From assembly GCF_014133895.1 (NCBI RefSeq), contig NC_050734.1, forward strand, positions 1 through 64,000: a DNA stretch of 64,000 nt, read 5' to 3'. Every line of letters begins with the position of its first letter. Position 1 is the stretch's first letter. This document shows positions 20,330 through 30,574 of the stretch, piece by piece. The translations under genes and the position numbers were made by a program. The notes below the pieces were generated by a model. The model ran no database searches, was not told the origin of the DNA, and was given only the letters and a program-made list of their open reading frames with translations. The DNA comes from Torulaspora globosa (taxonomy: Eukaryota; Ascomycota; Saccharomycetes; Saccharomycetales; Saccharomycetaceae).

Positions 20330-22054
20330 ATGGTCTTTGTCCATATTCCCCGAAGGAAAAAGAATATCCTTGGTGGAATCTTCATAGTGGTGTGCCTATA
20401 CTGGGTGCTGCTGCAGCGAGCACTGTTCAAAGATCGATTGACAAACGGTGTGAACCATTTCTGCTTGCAATCTTTGGAAAGATTGGAAGAGCGTCCTGTT
20501 AAGTGGCCGACAATTCCTGAGCCTAATGGTAGGATTGGCGACGATGTTATTGAGACTCTGCTAGATCTACGGGATTACGAGAAATGTGTCATGTTTAATC
20601 CTGCCTTGGATTATGATCGTTTGAAGATAGTTCAAAAGGGCCTATTCCCTTATTTGAACCTAGACTTACTCTACGCGGACGAGAAGAAATTTTGGCCAGT
20701 GTATTCGAGGTGGGATGGTCAGTCAGTTCAGGGCTTCATGCCTAGGTTCTCTGAGGATGAGAATAAGTTCCTTGGTTTCTCGAAGATAAAGTACGATCAA
20801 AGACTATCATTCTGGGGGAATTGGCACAGGAATATTATGCAGCCGGCATCAAGAGGCATTGTCATCAGTGCGGGAGCTGGGCAGGTTGAAGACTGTGCCA
20901 GATTAGTGAAAGTGTTAAGACATCTGGGCAACAGACTGCCCATCGAAATTGTGCATAGGGGCGATCTTTCAGTGGACGAGCAGAGGCAAATTTTCCAAAT
21001 TTCCACAGAAGAGGCTTCATCTCATTTTCCAGCACAAGATCTGTGGTTTTTAGACGTTTCAAGCATGTTGAATCCAGTGTATGCTAAGCGTTTTAAAAGC
21101 TTCAGTAATAAGTGGCTGGCTGTAGTCTTTTCGACGTTCCAAAATCCTGTCTTGCTGGACGCAGATACCATACCATTCACTTCACTGGATTTATACTACA
21201 ACTTCCATCAATTCAAAACAACGGGTGCAGTTTTCTTCAAAGACAGGAAAGTAAATTCAGATCTCTTGGATAAAGAACAGTTGGACACGCTAAAAAGGAT
21301 ATTCCTCAACCTCACCGATATTACACCAATAGAAAATGAATCAACTGAGAGCATGAAAGATAAGTTAAAAGCTTCATTTAACGATGATATTGCCGCCGAG
21401 ACAGTCTACAATATGATAGTTAAGGGCCAGAAACATCACATGGAAAGCGGATTGGTCCTTATCGATAAGACACAACATTTGACCAACCTTCTGGCTTCCA
21501 TAGCTTTACAGTTTTCATCCGTTAGTGGCTACTTCCATGGTGATAAAGAATGGTTTTGGATAGCTCAAGCTCTTCAAAAACAGTCTTTTACCCTTCATCC
21601 GAAAGAGGCTTCTAACGTTGGAAAGCTTGGAAGGGTGGTCTCTGACGAGAAGGGTGAGTTTTATCAGCTCTGTTCGGTTCAACTCTCGCATACTGATGTC
21701 GACGGAAGCCTTCTATGGGTCAATGGCGGACTGAGAACATGTAAAAAAGACTCCTGGACCTCCGATTATAGAGATAATAGGCGAATTTCGTCTATGTTTG
21801 ATAGTGAGGAAGCAGTACGAGAGTACTATCAATCCCCAGTACAGCTAGAGGCCGCTATTATCCCTGACGCGGAGATCAAGCCATGGATAATGACAGGGGA
21901 GTGTGCGATGTTTACGTACTGCACTTTGTACAGGGAAGGAGAGTTTGGAGAAGTTATAAAATTTAACGAGACTCAGAAGAACGCTTATAGGGAGATTGTC
22001 CGCGTCTGGAATTCAGTTATTCATAGCACTGAAGGTCCAAGCTCTGTCATATAG
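20330..22054 (+). CDS. Alpha-1,3-mannosyltransferase, MNN1/MNT family (GT71)
   Basis: The ATG at 20330 gives 574 residues with the layout of a Golgi type II membrane protein: a short basic tail (IPRRKKN), one membrane anchor at about residues 11-28 (ILGGIFIVVCLYWVLL), a stem and a lumenal catalytic domain. The open frame begins further upstream at 20213, but that start would bury the anchor behind 39 residues lacking family similarity. Family features are RGIVISAGAG, LPIEIVHRGDLS and NKWLAVVFSTFQNPVLLDADTIPF with the DxD metal and nucleotide-sugar motif at 277-279, followed by TTGAVFFKDR. The family adds terminal alpha-1,3-mannose to N- and O-linked glycans (MNN1, MNT2, MNT3). The length is closest to MNT2 and MNT3. 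It is intact. Subtelomeric expansion of this family is common in yeasts. Confidence 0.88.
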   Translation: MVFVHIPRRKKNILGGIFIVVCLYWVLLQRALFKDRLTNGVNHFCLQSLERLEERPVKWPTIPEPNGRIGDDVIETLLDLRDYEKCVMFNPALDYDRLKIVQKGLFPYLNLDLLYADEKKFWPVYSRWDGQSVQGFMPRFSEDENKFLGFSKIKYDQRLSFWGNWHRNIMQPASRGIVISAGAGQVEDCARLVKVLRHLGNRLPIEIVHRGDLSVDEQRQIFQISTEEASSHFPAQDLWFLDVSSMLNPVYAKRFKSFSNKWLAVVFSTFQNPVLLDADTIPFTSLDLYYNFHQFKTTGAVFFKDRKVNSDLLDKEQLDTLKRIFLNLTDITPIENESTESMKDKLKASFNDDIAAETVYNMIVKGQKHHMESGLVLIDKTQHLTNLLASIALQFSSVSGYFHGDKEWFWIAQALQKQSFTLHPKEASNVGKLGRVVSDEKGEFYQLCSVQLSHTDVDGSLLWVNGGLRTCKKDSWTSDYRDNRRISSMFDSEEAVREYYQSPVQLEAAIIPDAEIKPWIMTGECAMFTYCTLYREGEFGEVIKFNETQKNAYREIVRVWNSVIHSTEGPSSVI

Positions 22055-22374
22055 ATATGCGCAGCATGATTTACGGACGCAGTAGGCATATCGGGTAATT
22101 TGTGACGTACGAATTCGAGCTTCTTGTCCTCACCGGAGCAAATGGACCGCTGTTATTTGATATTTTTATTTCCAACTAATTTATTATCAGAGTACAAAAT
22201 GTTATATGATGACAAGTTTGAAGTCAAAATTTAATCTAGAGGCCTCAAAATTTCAAGGTTAGCATTTTGATTTTGAGAGTCCAACATTACTAAGATATAT
22301 CAATAGCCGATAACGATAAACCTAAGGTACAAATGGTATGTAAATAAACGACCTGAAACTTTAATAAAAGCTAT
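22055..22374. other. Convergent intergenic region
   Basis: 320 A/T-rich bases between the 3' ends of the mannosyltransferase and the DAL5-family gene. Only terminator-like A/T runs are seen. Confidence 0.5.
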
Positions 22375-23976
22375 TTAATATGAATATCTGAAGTAGGCAT
22401 TCTCAAAATCGGTCAGATCTTTGAAGCCATTGATAACGCCCTCCTTCACATCTTCTGGGGTGAGTTTCCCGTACTTCATGTCTCTCGTCTTGTTTCGGTA
22501 GTACATCATAACATAGTATACTATCGAGAGAAACATGATTCCTGCGTAGGAAGATATTAAACCCTTCATACCGCTAATGTACTTCGGAGCTTCATCAGGG
22601 TACATAATTTTAGATCCACAGATATTGCCTGCAGTATAGCACAGGAACCATGATATTTTCACGGTTGTAATTTTGGAAGAGCCAGCTACTGTTGCGTTAA
22701 TCAAAATCCAACACATGATGATTGGGCCGCCAATGATGTACAAAAGCCAACAGCATCCAACCAAGGCCCATTTGTGCTCGAGTGGGATTAGATGAATTCC
22801 AATTAAGCCAGCTAAAGTGGGTGTGCACAGCATGAATAGAAGAATCGTTCTAATGTTTTTCTTACTTGTGATGGCCAACATACCGGCCGTAAAGACACAA
22901 ACAAACTCGATTGCACCGGTCGGCAGTTGCAGAACTGTTGCGTTCAAGCCTGAAAATCCGAAGCCTTTGATCAAAGACGAAATGAAATTGGATGTGCCTC
23001 CGTTAATGACGCCACAACCTAGACCGATGAGCGCCAAAATCCAACAGTTTAAGTCCTTTTGGGCTTCCAAAGCCTGTGAGAATTTGAACTTAGTGTCTTT
23101 GATACCCATTTGATTTTTGGAGACTCTATTGATGACTTTTAACTTCTCCTCGTGTGATAAAAACCTAGCGTTAGTTGGGGAATCTGGTGCCAAATACAAA
23201 AATATTAAAGCCCAGGCGAAATTGATGAGTCCAATGACAAGAAAGATCAGTTTCCATGGCGCTAGACTGCTATTCGTGCAGTGTCCCAAACCATACGAAA
23301 GCAACGCACCAACCATGGTTGCTATGCCGTTCATGGAAAGAAACGTACACATTCTGAATGGTTGTTCTTGCTTGTTGTAAAACATCCCGCACATCATCAT
23401 GTTTGATGGAGAAATTGTAGCCTCCATAATTCCCAGTAAAAATCTCAGTGCCATCATGTCCGAGTAGTTTCTTGCGCCAATGTGAGCAACAAGTAGGATA
23501 GACCACACAAGCAGTGTGCATCCAGTAAACTTAGCGACAGGCACCCTCTGAATGAGCCAATTGCCTGGGATAGTACCGACCATGTAACCCGCATTGAAAA
23601 TCGCTGCTATATCACCATATTCATTTCCTTTAAGATGCAAATCTTCCTTTAGATTGTAGGCCGATGCGTAATTCAGCGACAGTTTGTCTAAAAACTGCAA
23701 CATGTAAGTGACGCAAAGCACTGGTAGAAGCCAGGTATCAATTTTACGTCTAAGTTTTGCATAGTCCAAGTCTGCATCAAAATCAGTATCAAACAGTTCA
23801 TTAATGAATTCGGCACCGACCGCGTGCTTTTTATCGACGCCTGCAAACGAAGTGATCTCTTCGAGGGAGCCTTCGTCTTCATCCACAGGAGGGCCAATGG
23901 TAATAAAGTTTTTCTCCTTTGTATCGGAACTATTTTCGCCCAGAATCGTTTCTTTCATCATGCTTGCTATCTTCAT
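22375..23976 (-). CDS. DAL5-family anion:cation symporter (allantoate permease family)
   Basis: A major facilitator of the fungal DAL5 family. The frame is open to a TTG at 23982, but the first ATG is at 23976, giving 533 residues. The N-terminal 75 residues are hydrophilic. Then DYAKLRRKIDTWLLPVLC, QFLDKLSLNYASAYN, GYMVGTIPGNWLIQR and RFLLGIMEATISPSN give the signature of the family, with 12 membrane segments and a cytoplasmic tail. Known members carry allantoate, ureidosuccinate, nicotinate, biotin, pantothenate, or sulfur compounds (SOA1/YIL166C). This one resembles the DAL5/SOA1 group, but the substrate cannot be assigned. Upstream GATA sites at 24060 and 24230 suggest nitrogen control. 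It is intact. Confidence 0.88.
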   Translation of the reverse strand: MKIASMMKETILGENSSDTKEKNFITIGPPVDEDEGSLEEITSFAGVDKKHAVGAEFINELFDTDFDADLDYAKLRRKIDTWLLPVLCVTYMLQFLDKLSLNYASAYNLKEDLHLKGNEYGDIAAIFNAGYMVGTIPGNWLIQRVPVAKFTGCTLLVWSILLVAHIGARNYSDMMALRFLLGIMEATISPSNMMMCGMFYNKQEQPFRMCTFLSMNGIATMVGALLSYGLGHCTNSSLAPWKLIFLVIGLINFAWALIFLYLAPDSPTNARFLSHEEKLKVINRVSKNQMGIKDTKFKFSQALEAQKDLNCWILALIGLGCGVINGGTSNFISSLIKGFGFSGLNATVLQLPTGAIEFVCVFTAGMLAITSKKNIRTILLFMLCTPTLAGLIGIHLIPLEHKWALVGCCWLLYIIGGPIIMCWILINATVAGSSKITTVKISWFLCYTAGNICGSKIMYPDEAPKYISGMKGLISSYAGIMFLSIVYYVMMYYRNKTRDMKYGKLTPEDVKEGVINGFKDLTDFENAYFRYSY

Positions 23977-26264
23977 GGGCAAATACTGCCGAGCTTCCTC
24001 TGTGCAGGTTTTGGGATCTTTTTATATCCAATTGAACTAGCTGGCGTTCCTTAAGCTCATGATAAGCGTATCGTCTAGATGGGAGTTAGGGCAGATTTGC
24101 TTTCAATGATCTCAGTAATCGTTAGTAGGAAGTTCATTTGTGCTTCTCTTCAAGCTTCAGAAAAAGCGACAGCGTCGCTAGCAGAGACATCGCGAACGAA
24201 CGCCAGGCCCTGAAAGATAGGAAAGCTCAGATAAGATAGCACTTGAACAAACTCGTAACTCGTCGATCGATTTCCGTCTTCGTTGCAACGATCTCCTGCA
24301 GCTCCAAGGCCCTAGATTAGCTTTAAATTTCATTCCTGGATGGTATGTTCTGCCTTATTTTTAGTGGCAGATAAAGTTTCTTGCGTTGCATAATTTGAGT
24401 TATTCGCTCCGATGTCAACGGCTGATATTTGTGCTTGGAGCCTGATAAGGTATTAGCCGGAAATGCTTCTGATTTAAAGCCTCTGAGAGCAACCATCGTT
24501 CGTTCACAACGCCTCGACTTTAGCTTATTACTGCCCCATACTTCAAGATTTTTGCATTATCGTAATATGTCGTTATCGATGAAGCGATTAGCTCACAGCC
24601 ACGAGGACTTAATGGAACTAAGCAAGTTTCAGATTTGCATTGAGGAAACTTAACTAGTTCCCGCTAATAAAGTGATGTTAGGTTGTTATGTTTGAATAAT
24701 TAAACTCTGCTGCTTCGCTTGAGTCGCTCTCATGCGGGTGGTATTTGATTGCGTCAGTATCATTCAATGGTCAATTATAGAGTTATCAAAGGTCAATAAA
24801 TATCTCATTCCATGTAGATGTTCTTTTAGGGATACATTGATCAGCTGAGATATTCTCCAACCGCTATCCGAGTCAGTCTAAACCATCGCATTCTTTTTTG
24901 GGAGGCCGTCACTTGTTGCCTCTTGTTTTGCTTACCGAGATTTATCTTCATTATATTAACGCTGTTATCACCAGCACTCCTTGCAACTTCAGCTTTTTGA
25001 AAGAACGCTCGGCAAGTATTCGAAGACATATTGACCAAACGGAGAAGCACTTTAAAAAGGCTCGGAAACGAATTCCTGGTTCCGATTCGCTCATTCGCAA
25101 TAAAACTGCTTGAGATCTTGTTATTATCGAAATCGAAAAGATGCAACATGTCAGCACTGTTATGTTGTGTGCAAGTTTCTCTGGCTCCGCACACCCAGCA
25201 GACCATTAGGGTTTGACGTCAAAATCGTAGAAAGCAAAGGATATTCTGCTAATACACCAAAGCATGTAAGATGTTGCCAGCATCTATGGATAAAGTTTGA
25301 TCGCGTCGTTGAGGCACAATGCTGGTGACAGGCGAATGCAGTTGAACCGGAAATGCCAAGGCCTTAGAATCAGTAACTAAGATGTATTGCAAGGCTCAGG
25401 TTGGCTACGTGTTAGACTTGACAATTGCGAGAGGTATGATGTGATGGCCCAGCGAGGACAGTCTTGCTTCATGATGTGATCCTTCTCGGCCAATTCGGCT
25501 GTCTAGGCTCCATTTACGTTGGTCCATCTAACTGTCTCTTGGTCATCCGGCCCTACAGCATTAATAATTAAAGGTTAATTAATCATTATGCGGCTGTTAT
25601 CCGTTGCCTAGCAACGCTTTCAGGCAAGTATGACATCTTATACGAATGGTTTTTTAATGGCACTTCTTTTATGCTGCTCCGGCCCCCCAATCTATTCTCC
25701 GCAGGCGAGCTTAATCAGTTGGCTTTGTTGGATTTGACTAGGTCTAGCAGTTTGTTGACGTTTGAGCTCGAGGCCTCTGTACAATCTTATTCGTATGGAC
25801 TCTCTGCAAAGCCGAGCAGCCAGTAAATCGCCTGGTTGCTAATGGACATGAGGTCAACCGACCTACTGCAGTTTGTTTTCAATTGCTCTTATTGTACATA
25901 ATTCTCGATAAGATGATTCCACGGACAGGAGTGACGTCTTTGTTTCGATGCTATCTGTCGAAACTCAGGCATCTTCAGGTTTGTCTATTGTTCTCCTCTG
26001 GATCATAGATTTCCTGTTATCGATACTACATAAATCTCAAGCTCATAGGCAATCTCCAGCTCCAGATTGCTATGAGATTAGGGTGGTTACAAGGATTAAC
26101 AGAAAAGATACAAACGAGGATAATACGAAACGATTGGCTTAGCGTTGGGTTCAAATTAGAACTGATTAGGCATCACAAAAAGTGTATAAAGACGAAAATA
26201 GGGGATTTGGATTTAGCTTGATATCACTGAGATAATTTTTCTAAATCACACCACAAATTCTCGA
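23977..26264. other. Gene-free stretch
   Basis: About 2.3 kb between the DAL5-family gene and tRNA-Tyr. The first 300 bases are the permease promoter: tttttatatccaa at 24018 (a TATA candidate on either strand) and GATAAG at 24060 and 24230. A 121-codon minus-strand frame near 24841-25206 has no family similarity that I can see. An A/T-rich part at 25558-25600 (aataattaaaggttaattaatc) is noticeable but unexplained. Confidence 0.45.
24060..24235. promoter_or_regulatory. GATA-factor sites upstream of the DAL5-family gene
   Basis: TGATAAG at 24060-24066 and GATAAG at 24230-24235, with further gatag near 24216, lie 85-260 bases upstream of the permease ATG. GATAAG is the core site of Gln3, Gat1 and Dal80, which place permeases of this family under nitrogen catabolite repression in S. 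cerevisiae. The sites are seen; the regulation is inferred. Confidence 0.45.
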
Positions 26265-26350
26265 CTCTCGGTAGCCAAGTTGGTTTAAGGCGCAAGACTG
26301 TAATTGTTCAAGGAATCTTGAGATCGGGCGTTCGAATCGCCCCCGGGAGA
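26265..26350 (+). tRNA. tRNA-Tyr (anticodon GTA) with 11-nt intron
   Basis: The 86-base gene begins CTCTCGG and ends CCGGGAG plus discriminator A, forming a perfect acceptor stem. It closely follows S. cerevisiae tRNA-Tyr: the D arm TAGCCAAGTTGGTTTAAGGCG holds the A box and the T arm GGGCGTTCGAATCGCCC the B box. Exon 1 runs to 26303 and carries anticodon GTA at 26300-26302. The intron ttgttcaagga is at 26304-26314, one base 3' of the anticodon, as in other yeast tRNA-Tyr genes but shorter (14 in S. cerevisiae). A run of T at 26351-26361 is the Pol III terminator. It sits at the boundary between the accessory arm and the core. Confidence 0.96.
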
Positions 26351-26361
26351 TTTTTTTTTTT
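26351..26361 (+). terminator. Pol III terminator of tRNA-Tyr
   Basis: An unbroken run of T immediately follows the tRNA discriminator base. Confidence 0.85.
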
Positions 26362-26532
26362 GTCCCAACCTCTTAAGGTCTCATGAGGAAAGACACTACT
26401 TCATCATCAGTAACATCTTAATATTTCACAGGAAATCGATTTTGATTGTAAGTAAGCACATTTGCCAGTATCGGTGATCGCAAAGCAGAGTTTGTATGGA
26501 AATATAATTGATATCGGTAACTGTATTGAATA

Positions 26533-28290
26533 ATGTCTGATTATGATATAGCACCCAACGATCAAGACACTCGAACCAAAGGCTACAGAAAGTATGATAT
26601 TCATGAAGGGATTATTTTTTGCATAGAGCTCTCGGAAAGTATGTTCAGCGAGCTTGAAGAGCTAAATTACAAGGTCCAGTTGGTGGAGATTCTGGAGACG
26701 CTCGATCAGCTCATGAGTCAACTTGTGATAACAAGACCAAGTACCGGGATTGGTTGCTACTTCTATAATTGTGCCCGAAGCGGTACAAAAGATGGTATTT
26801 TTAGTTTGTTCTCTCTAAGGGATATCAACGCTCGAAATATGAAGAAACTTAGCGATCTGCTAGAGGATCTGCAGTATGGAAGAACATCACTTCGTCAGTT
26901 CTTTTCATTTGATATTCAAAAGAGGACGCCGCTAGAATCGCTTCTTGAGCTGGTCAGAGATGAGTTCGTTCGAGATATCCCCGATCAGAAAGCTTTCAAC
27001 AATAAGAAGATCTTCCTATTCACCGATAATGACTCCCCACCAGAAGCGTCGGATCCCGCAGCCAAGTCAAGATTGAGATACCTAGTTAATGATCTAGACG
27101 ATAGGTTCATCAATTTCACAACTTTTTTCATTGGAAGTGAGACAAGACCATTTGACAACAGTTTTTACTCTGATATTCTTCGGCTTGGTGCGTCTACCAA
27201 GGCCAACACCGAGTATGACGGTCCCAACACAACGCCAATTTCAGCAACTTTCATCAAGTCACGAGTGCTCAGAAAGCAAGAGATCAAAAGGATTATGTTT
27301 CAATGTCCTCTAATTCTTGATGAACCTTCGAAGCTCATAGTGGGCGCGAAAGGGTATACAATCATAAGTCATGAAAAATCTGGCGTCAGGTACAAGCTAG
27401 TGTATGAGAATGAGGAGGTCAGACAGGAAGCTTCCTCTCATAGGAAATATTTGAATGCTAAGACAGGAGAGGAAACCAAAGAAGGCCTCACAAAGGTGTT
27501 CCCTTACGGCGACTTAGAAATAAACCTTTCCGATAAAGAATTTAACGAGATGAAGAAAGATTATGCGGAAGATGAATCATTTTTGAAGGTAATAGGATTT
27601 AAGACAACCGAGAGCTCCTTGCATTATTACAACAACATCGAAAAGGCCGTCTTTGTGGTACCTGACGAGACGAGATACGAGGGCTCCATCAAGACTTTGT
27701 CATTCCTATTTATCAATTTAAAAAGGAAGGGAAAAGTAGCCATCGTTTGGGGAAAGCTTAAATCAAACTCTAATCCTGCTATATTCATTCTCTCGCCATC
27801 CGATGATCTCAGTCCCAATGAGGGATTTTACTTGTTTCGAGTTCCATTCTTAGATGAGTTGAGAAGATTTCCGCACGTTTTAGGCAACCCCAGTATCCTG
27901 TCAGATGATTATGAAAACCTCAAAGAGGTGACGGCTAAGATTGTTGGATATTTCAACTTAAAGACTGGTTACGAGCCGTCTGAGTTCAAGAATCCTTCGT
28001 TACAAAAGTATTTTAAGGTACTGCATGACTATCTTCTGCAAGTGGAGGAGGAGCCCGAGAAAGATGACGAAGAATGGCACAAACTGAAAATGCTTGAAGA
28101 AGATGATTCGTTGCGTAAGATTTCACAGATTCGTGATAAAATTATGGAATCAAATGCCTCTGACGATCCCCAAATGCAAAGGCTAAGCAAATATATGAAA
28201 ATATGGAATAGCCTCTATCACAGAATTTATGAACAATGCACGGTTGAAGACGCTCCGAAGATTAAAAGGAAGAAAACCATTAATCTATGA
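26533..28290 (+). CDS. YKU70: Ku70, DNA end-binding subunit
   Basis: 585 residues; S. cerevisiae Yku70 has 602. The N-terminal von Willebrand-like domain (about 20-230) begins YDIHEGIIFCIELSESM and includes the family text TPLESLLELVRDEF and KKIFLFTDNDSP. It is followed by the beta-barrel core and a C-terminal arm. With Yku80 it forms the ring that binds DNA ends in non-homologous end joining, protects telomeres and helps telomerase. It is convergent with NGL2, the stops being only 16 bases apart, the same arrangement as YMR284W/YMR285C of S. cerevisiae. The first ATG of the frame is used. Confidence 0.93.
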   Translation: MSDYDIAPNDQDTRTKGYRKYDIHEGIIFCIELSESMFSELEELNYKVQLVEILETLDQLMSQLVITRPSTGIGCYFYNCARSGTKDGIFSLFSLRDINARNMKKLSDLLEDLQYGRTSLRQFFSFDIQKRTPLESLLELVRDEFVRDIPDQKAFNNKKIFLFTDNDSPPEASDPAAKSRLRYLVNDLDDRFINFTTFFIGSETRPFDNSFYSDILRLGASTKANTEYDGPNTTPISATFIKSRVLRKQEIKRIMFQCPLILDEPSKLIVGAKGYTIISHEKSGVRYKLVYENEEVRQEASSHRKYLNAKTGEETKEGLTKVFPYGDLEINLSDKEFNEMKKDYAEDESFLKVIGFKTTESSLHYYNNIEKAVFVVPDETRYEGSIKTLSFLFINLKRKGKVAIVWGKLKSNSNPAIFILSPSDDLSPNEGFYLFRVPFLDELRRFPHVLGNPSILSDDYENLKEVTAKIVGYFNLKTGYEPSEFKNPSLQKYFKVLHDYLLQVEEEPEKDDEEWHKLKMLEEDDSLRKISQIRDKIMESNASDDPQMQRLSKYMKIWNSLYHRIYEQCTVEDAPKIKRKKTINL

Positions 28291-28306
28291 CATCATGCTC
28301 GGTCGG

Positions 28307-29827
28307 CTACGGCGAGATTTCTAACTCGCACATCATAGATAGGTGATCGCTGGCGTATTCGCCCTCATGTGGCTGGCCATGGTGAGGCATCTCGCTGGAT
28401 GGAGGCATTCGCAAAAGACCTCTGATTTTAATGGAGTTTTCTTTCTCAAAAACATCCAACGGATCCACGCTTCGCCTATCATCAGAATCCCATTGTGTTA
28501 TAAGGAATAAGTAATCAAGCAAGCCGCGCCAAGTATTTGCCCAATTAGACATTTCTGGCTCACCGCGCTTGTTGTCTAAGCCTGCATTGTCAGGATGGAC
28601 TTTATTGTAGGCAACCGAATATAGGGAAATCGCCCTCATATCGAGGGAATTATGTAGGGATTGCATTTCATGAACAAGACGCGATTGCTCAGCGTTCGCA
28701 GTAAATGTCTCAGGTACGGGTGTTTGTGGCTGATCTTTGCCGAACTTCTCAATGTTACCACCTTCTTCATCATCAGCTTCTTCCTCCCCGTTTCTCAGCT
28801 TTGAGAATGTATAAGATGTACTGCATTCTATTACTGTCCTTGCCCTGCCTTTATATTCCACGGGTTTGGATGTCATCGATAGATATGGCGTATCAAAGGG
28901 CTGGGAATTGAAATCCCCACAGAAAAGAGGAACCCACTGCGTCAGATTGCCGTCGTTGCCATTCTGCAGGACATTCACCCTCTTCATGAACTCCTTCACT
29001 TTATTCAACACCACGTAACATTGGCGTGTTCTTTCATATGTTCCGAAAGGATGCCAAAACAAGTGGCTCGTCCCGATCAAGATGCCGCACTTTGTGTTAT
29101 GCGGATACTTCTGCTTAACCTTGTCAGTAAATCTCAAAGAAAGGATTAATCCACTATTATGCGTTAGGGTTCTTCGCTTTATGTTGCCAGACCTTTCATT
29201 GTCAAAATCAATCAGCATCCGATCGGTCATTTGAAAGAGGTCGCGCTGCCATGCAATAGAAACACCGTGGTTTTTCGTCGGCTGCTTGTAGAACTGTGTA
29301 TCATACCCCAACTTGCCCAATTCCTCCTTCCAGAACTGTTGGTACTGTATGTAGTCGATTTCCTGGAGACATAGCACGTCTGGACGGTACACTTCAAACT
29401 CGTGCCGAAGCACCTTAGAGCGGCGGAACCATTTTAAAGCATCGCCGCTGTCCGGAAACAATTTCCTTCTGATCAGAGCCTGTGCCAGGCAATTGTAAGT
29501 CATTAGCCTGAACGTAAAACCCTTTGTAGGTTCCCCGTCGTGCAAGGTAAGCATGGGTCTCCTAATAAATTGCAGTTCTGGGGGATAATCGGGATCCATA
29601 CCCTTCGCGATCAATGCCTCTCTCTTAGCTTTGCGAGCTGCTTCTCTTTCTGCTCTGACCTTTGCTACATGCTCAGGAGACATCTCTTCTTTGCGATTCC
29701 TGCGTTTGCCTTTGTCTTTCTTGCCCTGCTTCTTCGCCACCTCATCATTCTCGCTCTTTTGGTCTAAAACGGCGTTCCCCAGCTCCAAAGAAACCCCACA
29801 CTGCCGGTCGGATGCCGTGTCGGTCAT
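28307..29827 (-). CDS. NGL2: NGL2-type endonuclease (CCR4-related nuclease)
   Basis: An endonuclease/exonuclease/phosphatase domain protein of 506 residues from the ATG at 29827; the frame also opens at a TTG at 29839. The N-terminus is lysine/arginine-rich (KKQGKKDKGKRRNRKEE). Catalytic blocks are LMTYNCLAQALIRR, VLCLQEIDYIQYQQFW with the metal-binding Glu, FCGDFNSQPFDTPY, and the C-terminal YASDHLSMMCEL with the SDH catalytic His. S. cerevisiae Ngl2 trims the 3' end of 5.8S rRNA; Ngl3 is its duplicate. A single copy here fits the pre-duplication state. It shares a 418-base divergent promoter with MRPL33. Confidence 0.92.
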   Translation of the reverse strand: MTDTASDRQCGVSLELGNAVLDQKSENDEVAKKQGKKDKGKRRNRKEEMSPEHVAKVRAEREAARKAKREALIAKGMDPDYPPELQFIRRPMLTLHDGEPTKGFTFRLMTYNCLAQALIRRKLFPDSGDALKWFRRSKVLRHEFEVYRPDVLCLQEIDYIQYQQFWKEELGKLGYDTQFYKQPTKNHGVSIAWQRDLFQMTDRMLIDFDNERSGNIKRRTLTHNSGLILSLRFTDKVKQKYPHNTKCGILIGTSHLFWHPFGTYERTRQCYVVLNKVKEFMKRVNVLQNGNDGNLTQWVPLFCGDFNSQPFDTPYLSMTSKPVEYKGRARTVIECSTSYTFSKLRNGEEEADDEEGGNIEKFGKDQPQTPVPETFTANAEQSRLVHEMQSLHNSLDMRAISLYSVAYNKVHPDNAGLDNKRGEPEMSNWANTWRGLLDYLFLITQWDSDDRRSVDPLDVFEKENSIKIRGLLRMPPSSEMPHHGQPHEGEYASDHLSMMCELEISP

Positions 29828-30245
29828 ATGAAGATACAATTGAGCCCTGGGGGGCTAAGTGCAACGTAATAAGGCTCCAGTATTGGTCTGTCTTGTACTC
29901 TTCGAGTGCTGTTGATGAGCCTTGTGGGCAATTTCCTCTCACTATCTACGAAAGATCTCGGCGAAAACCTCCAAAACGCAGGAAAGTCTTCAATAAATGG
30001 ACTTCCTAGAAAGACGAATGTCTAGCACTTTGACCGTCAGGCATAATATGCTGTCCAGAGATTGCTGATCTCTGCCAGTCATCGAACTCTTATATAATCA
30101 TTTCTTGTCCCGATCTGTTTACCCGCAGCGGTACGCGATGCCGAAAATCTTTGAAAAGCTGGCTCTTGAAATGCTATCAGACTAAGTGTTGAAGAGATCG
30201 AATTGCAGGGCTAATAGCCATCTCCTCGGTCTTCTGGCGTATACC
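29828..30245. promoter_or_regulatory. NGL2/MRPL33 divergent promoter region
   Basis: 418 bases between the two start codons. No motif stood out by eye other than general A/T-rich stretches near 30090 and 30250. Confidence 0.4.
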
Positions 30246-30506
30246 ATGGTATTCTATAAAATAACGCTTTCAAGGTCTTTGATTGGCGTTCCTCATACTA
30301 CTAGAAGCATCGTGAAAAGTTTGGGTCTTGGCAAGACTGGTTCGGTGGTATACCAAAGAGTGACACCTTCATGCGCTGGTGCGCTGGCTAAAGTCAAGGA
30401 GCTGGTCAAGGTCGAGGTCACTGAGCAAAAGTTATCCAAGCAGGCGCAGAGAGAATTGAGAAAATCGAATCCGGGGTTCACCGTGGAGAAGAGGCCGACT
30501 GCTTAA
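30246..30506 (+). CDS. MRPL33: Mitochondrial large ribosomal subunit protein uL30m
   Basis: 86 residues from the ATG at 30246, the same length as S. cerevisiae Mrpl33. An in-frame non-ATG extension to 30186 is not used. The L30 fold is recognisable in [34 protein letters not shown], where the conserved IGxP and LGL(x)K(x)G words bind 23S-type rRNA, and in the tail [21 protein letters not shown] text. It is part of the mitochondrial ribosome. Its position next to NGL2 is conserved with YMR286W. Confidence 0.93.
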   Translation: MVFYKITLSRSLIGVPHTTRSIVKSLGLGKTGSVVYQRVTPSCAGALAKVKELVKVEVTEQKLSKQAQRELRKSNPGFTVEKRPTA

Positions 30507-30574
30507 TAAAGTCTGGAGCGCTCATGTAGGGAATGTCCATGTAAATACTATATAGAATAATTCTGGTTAAAGGT

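Noticed and set aside
24841..25206. 121-codon minus-strand frame
   Set aside because: No domain, signal or family text; within the range expected by chance in A/T-rich DNA.
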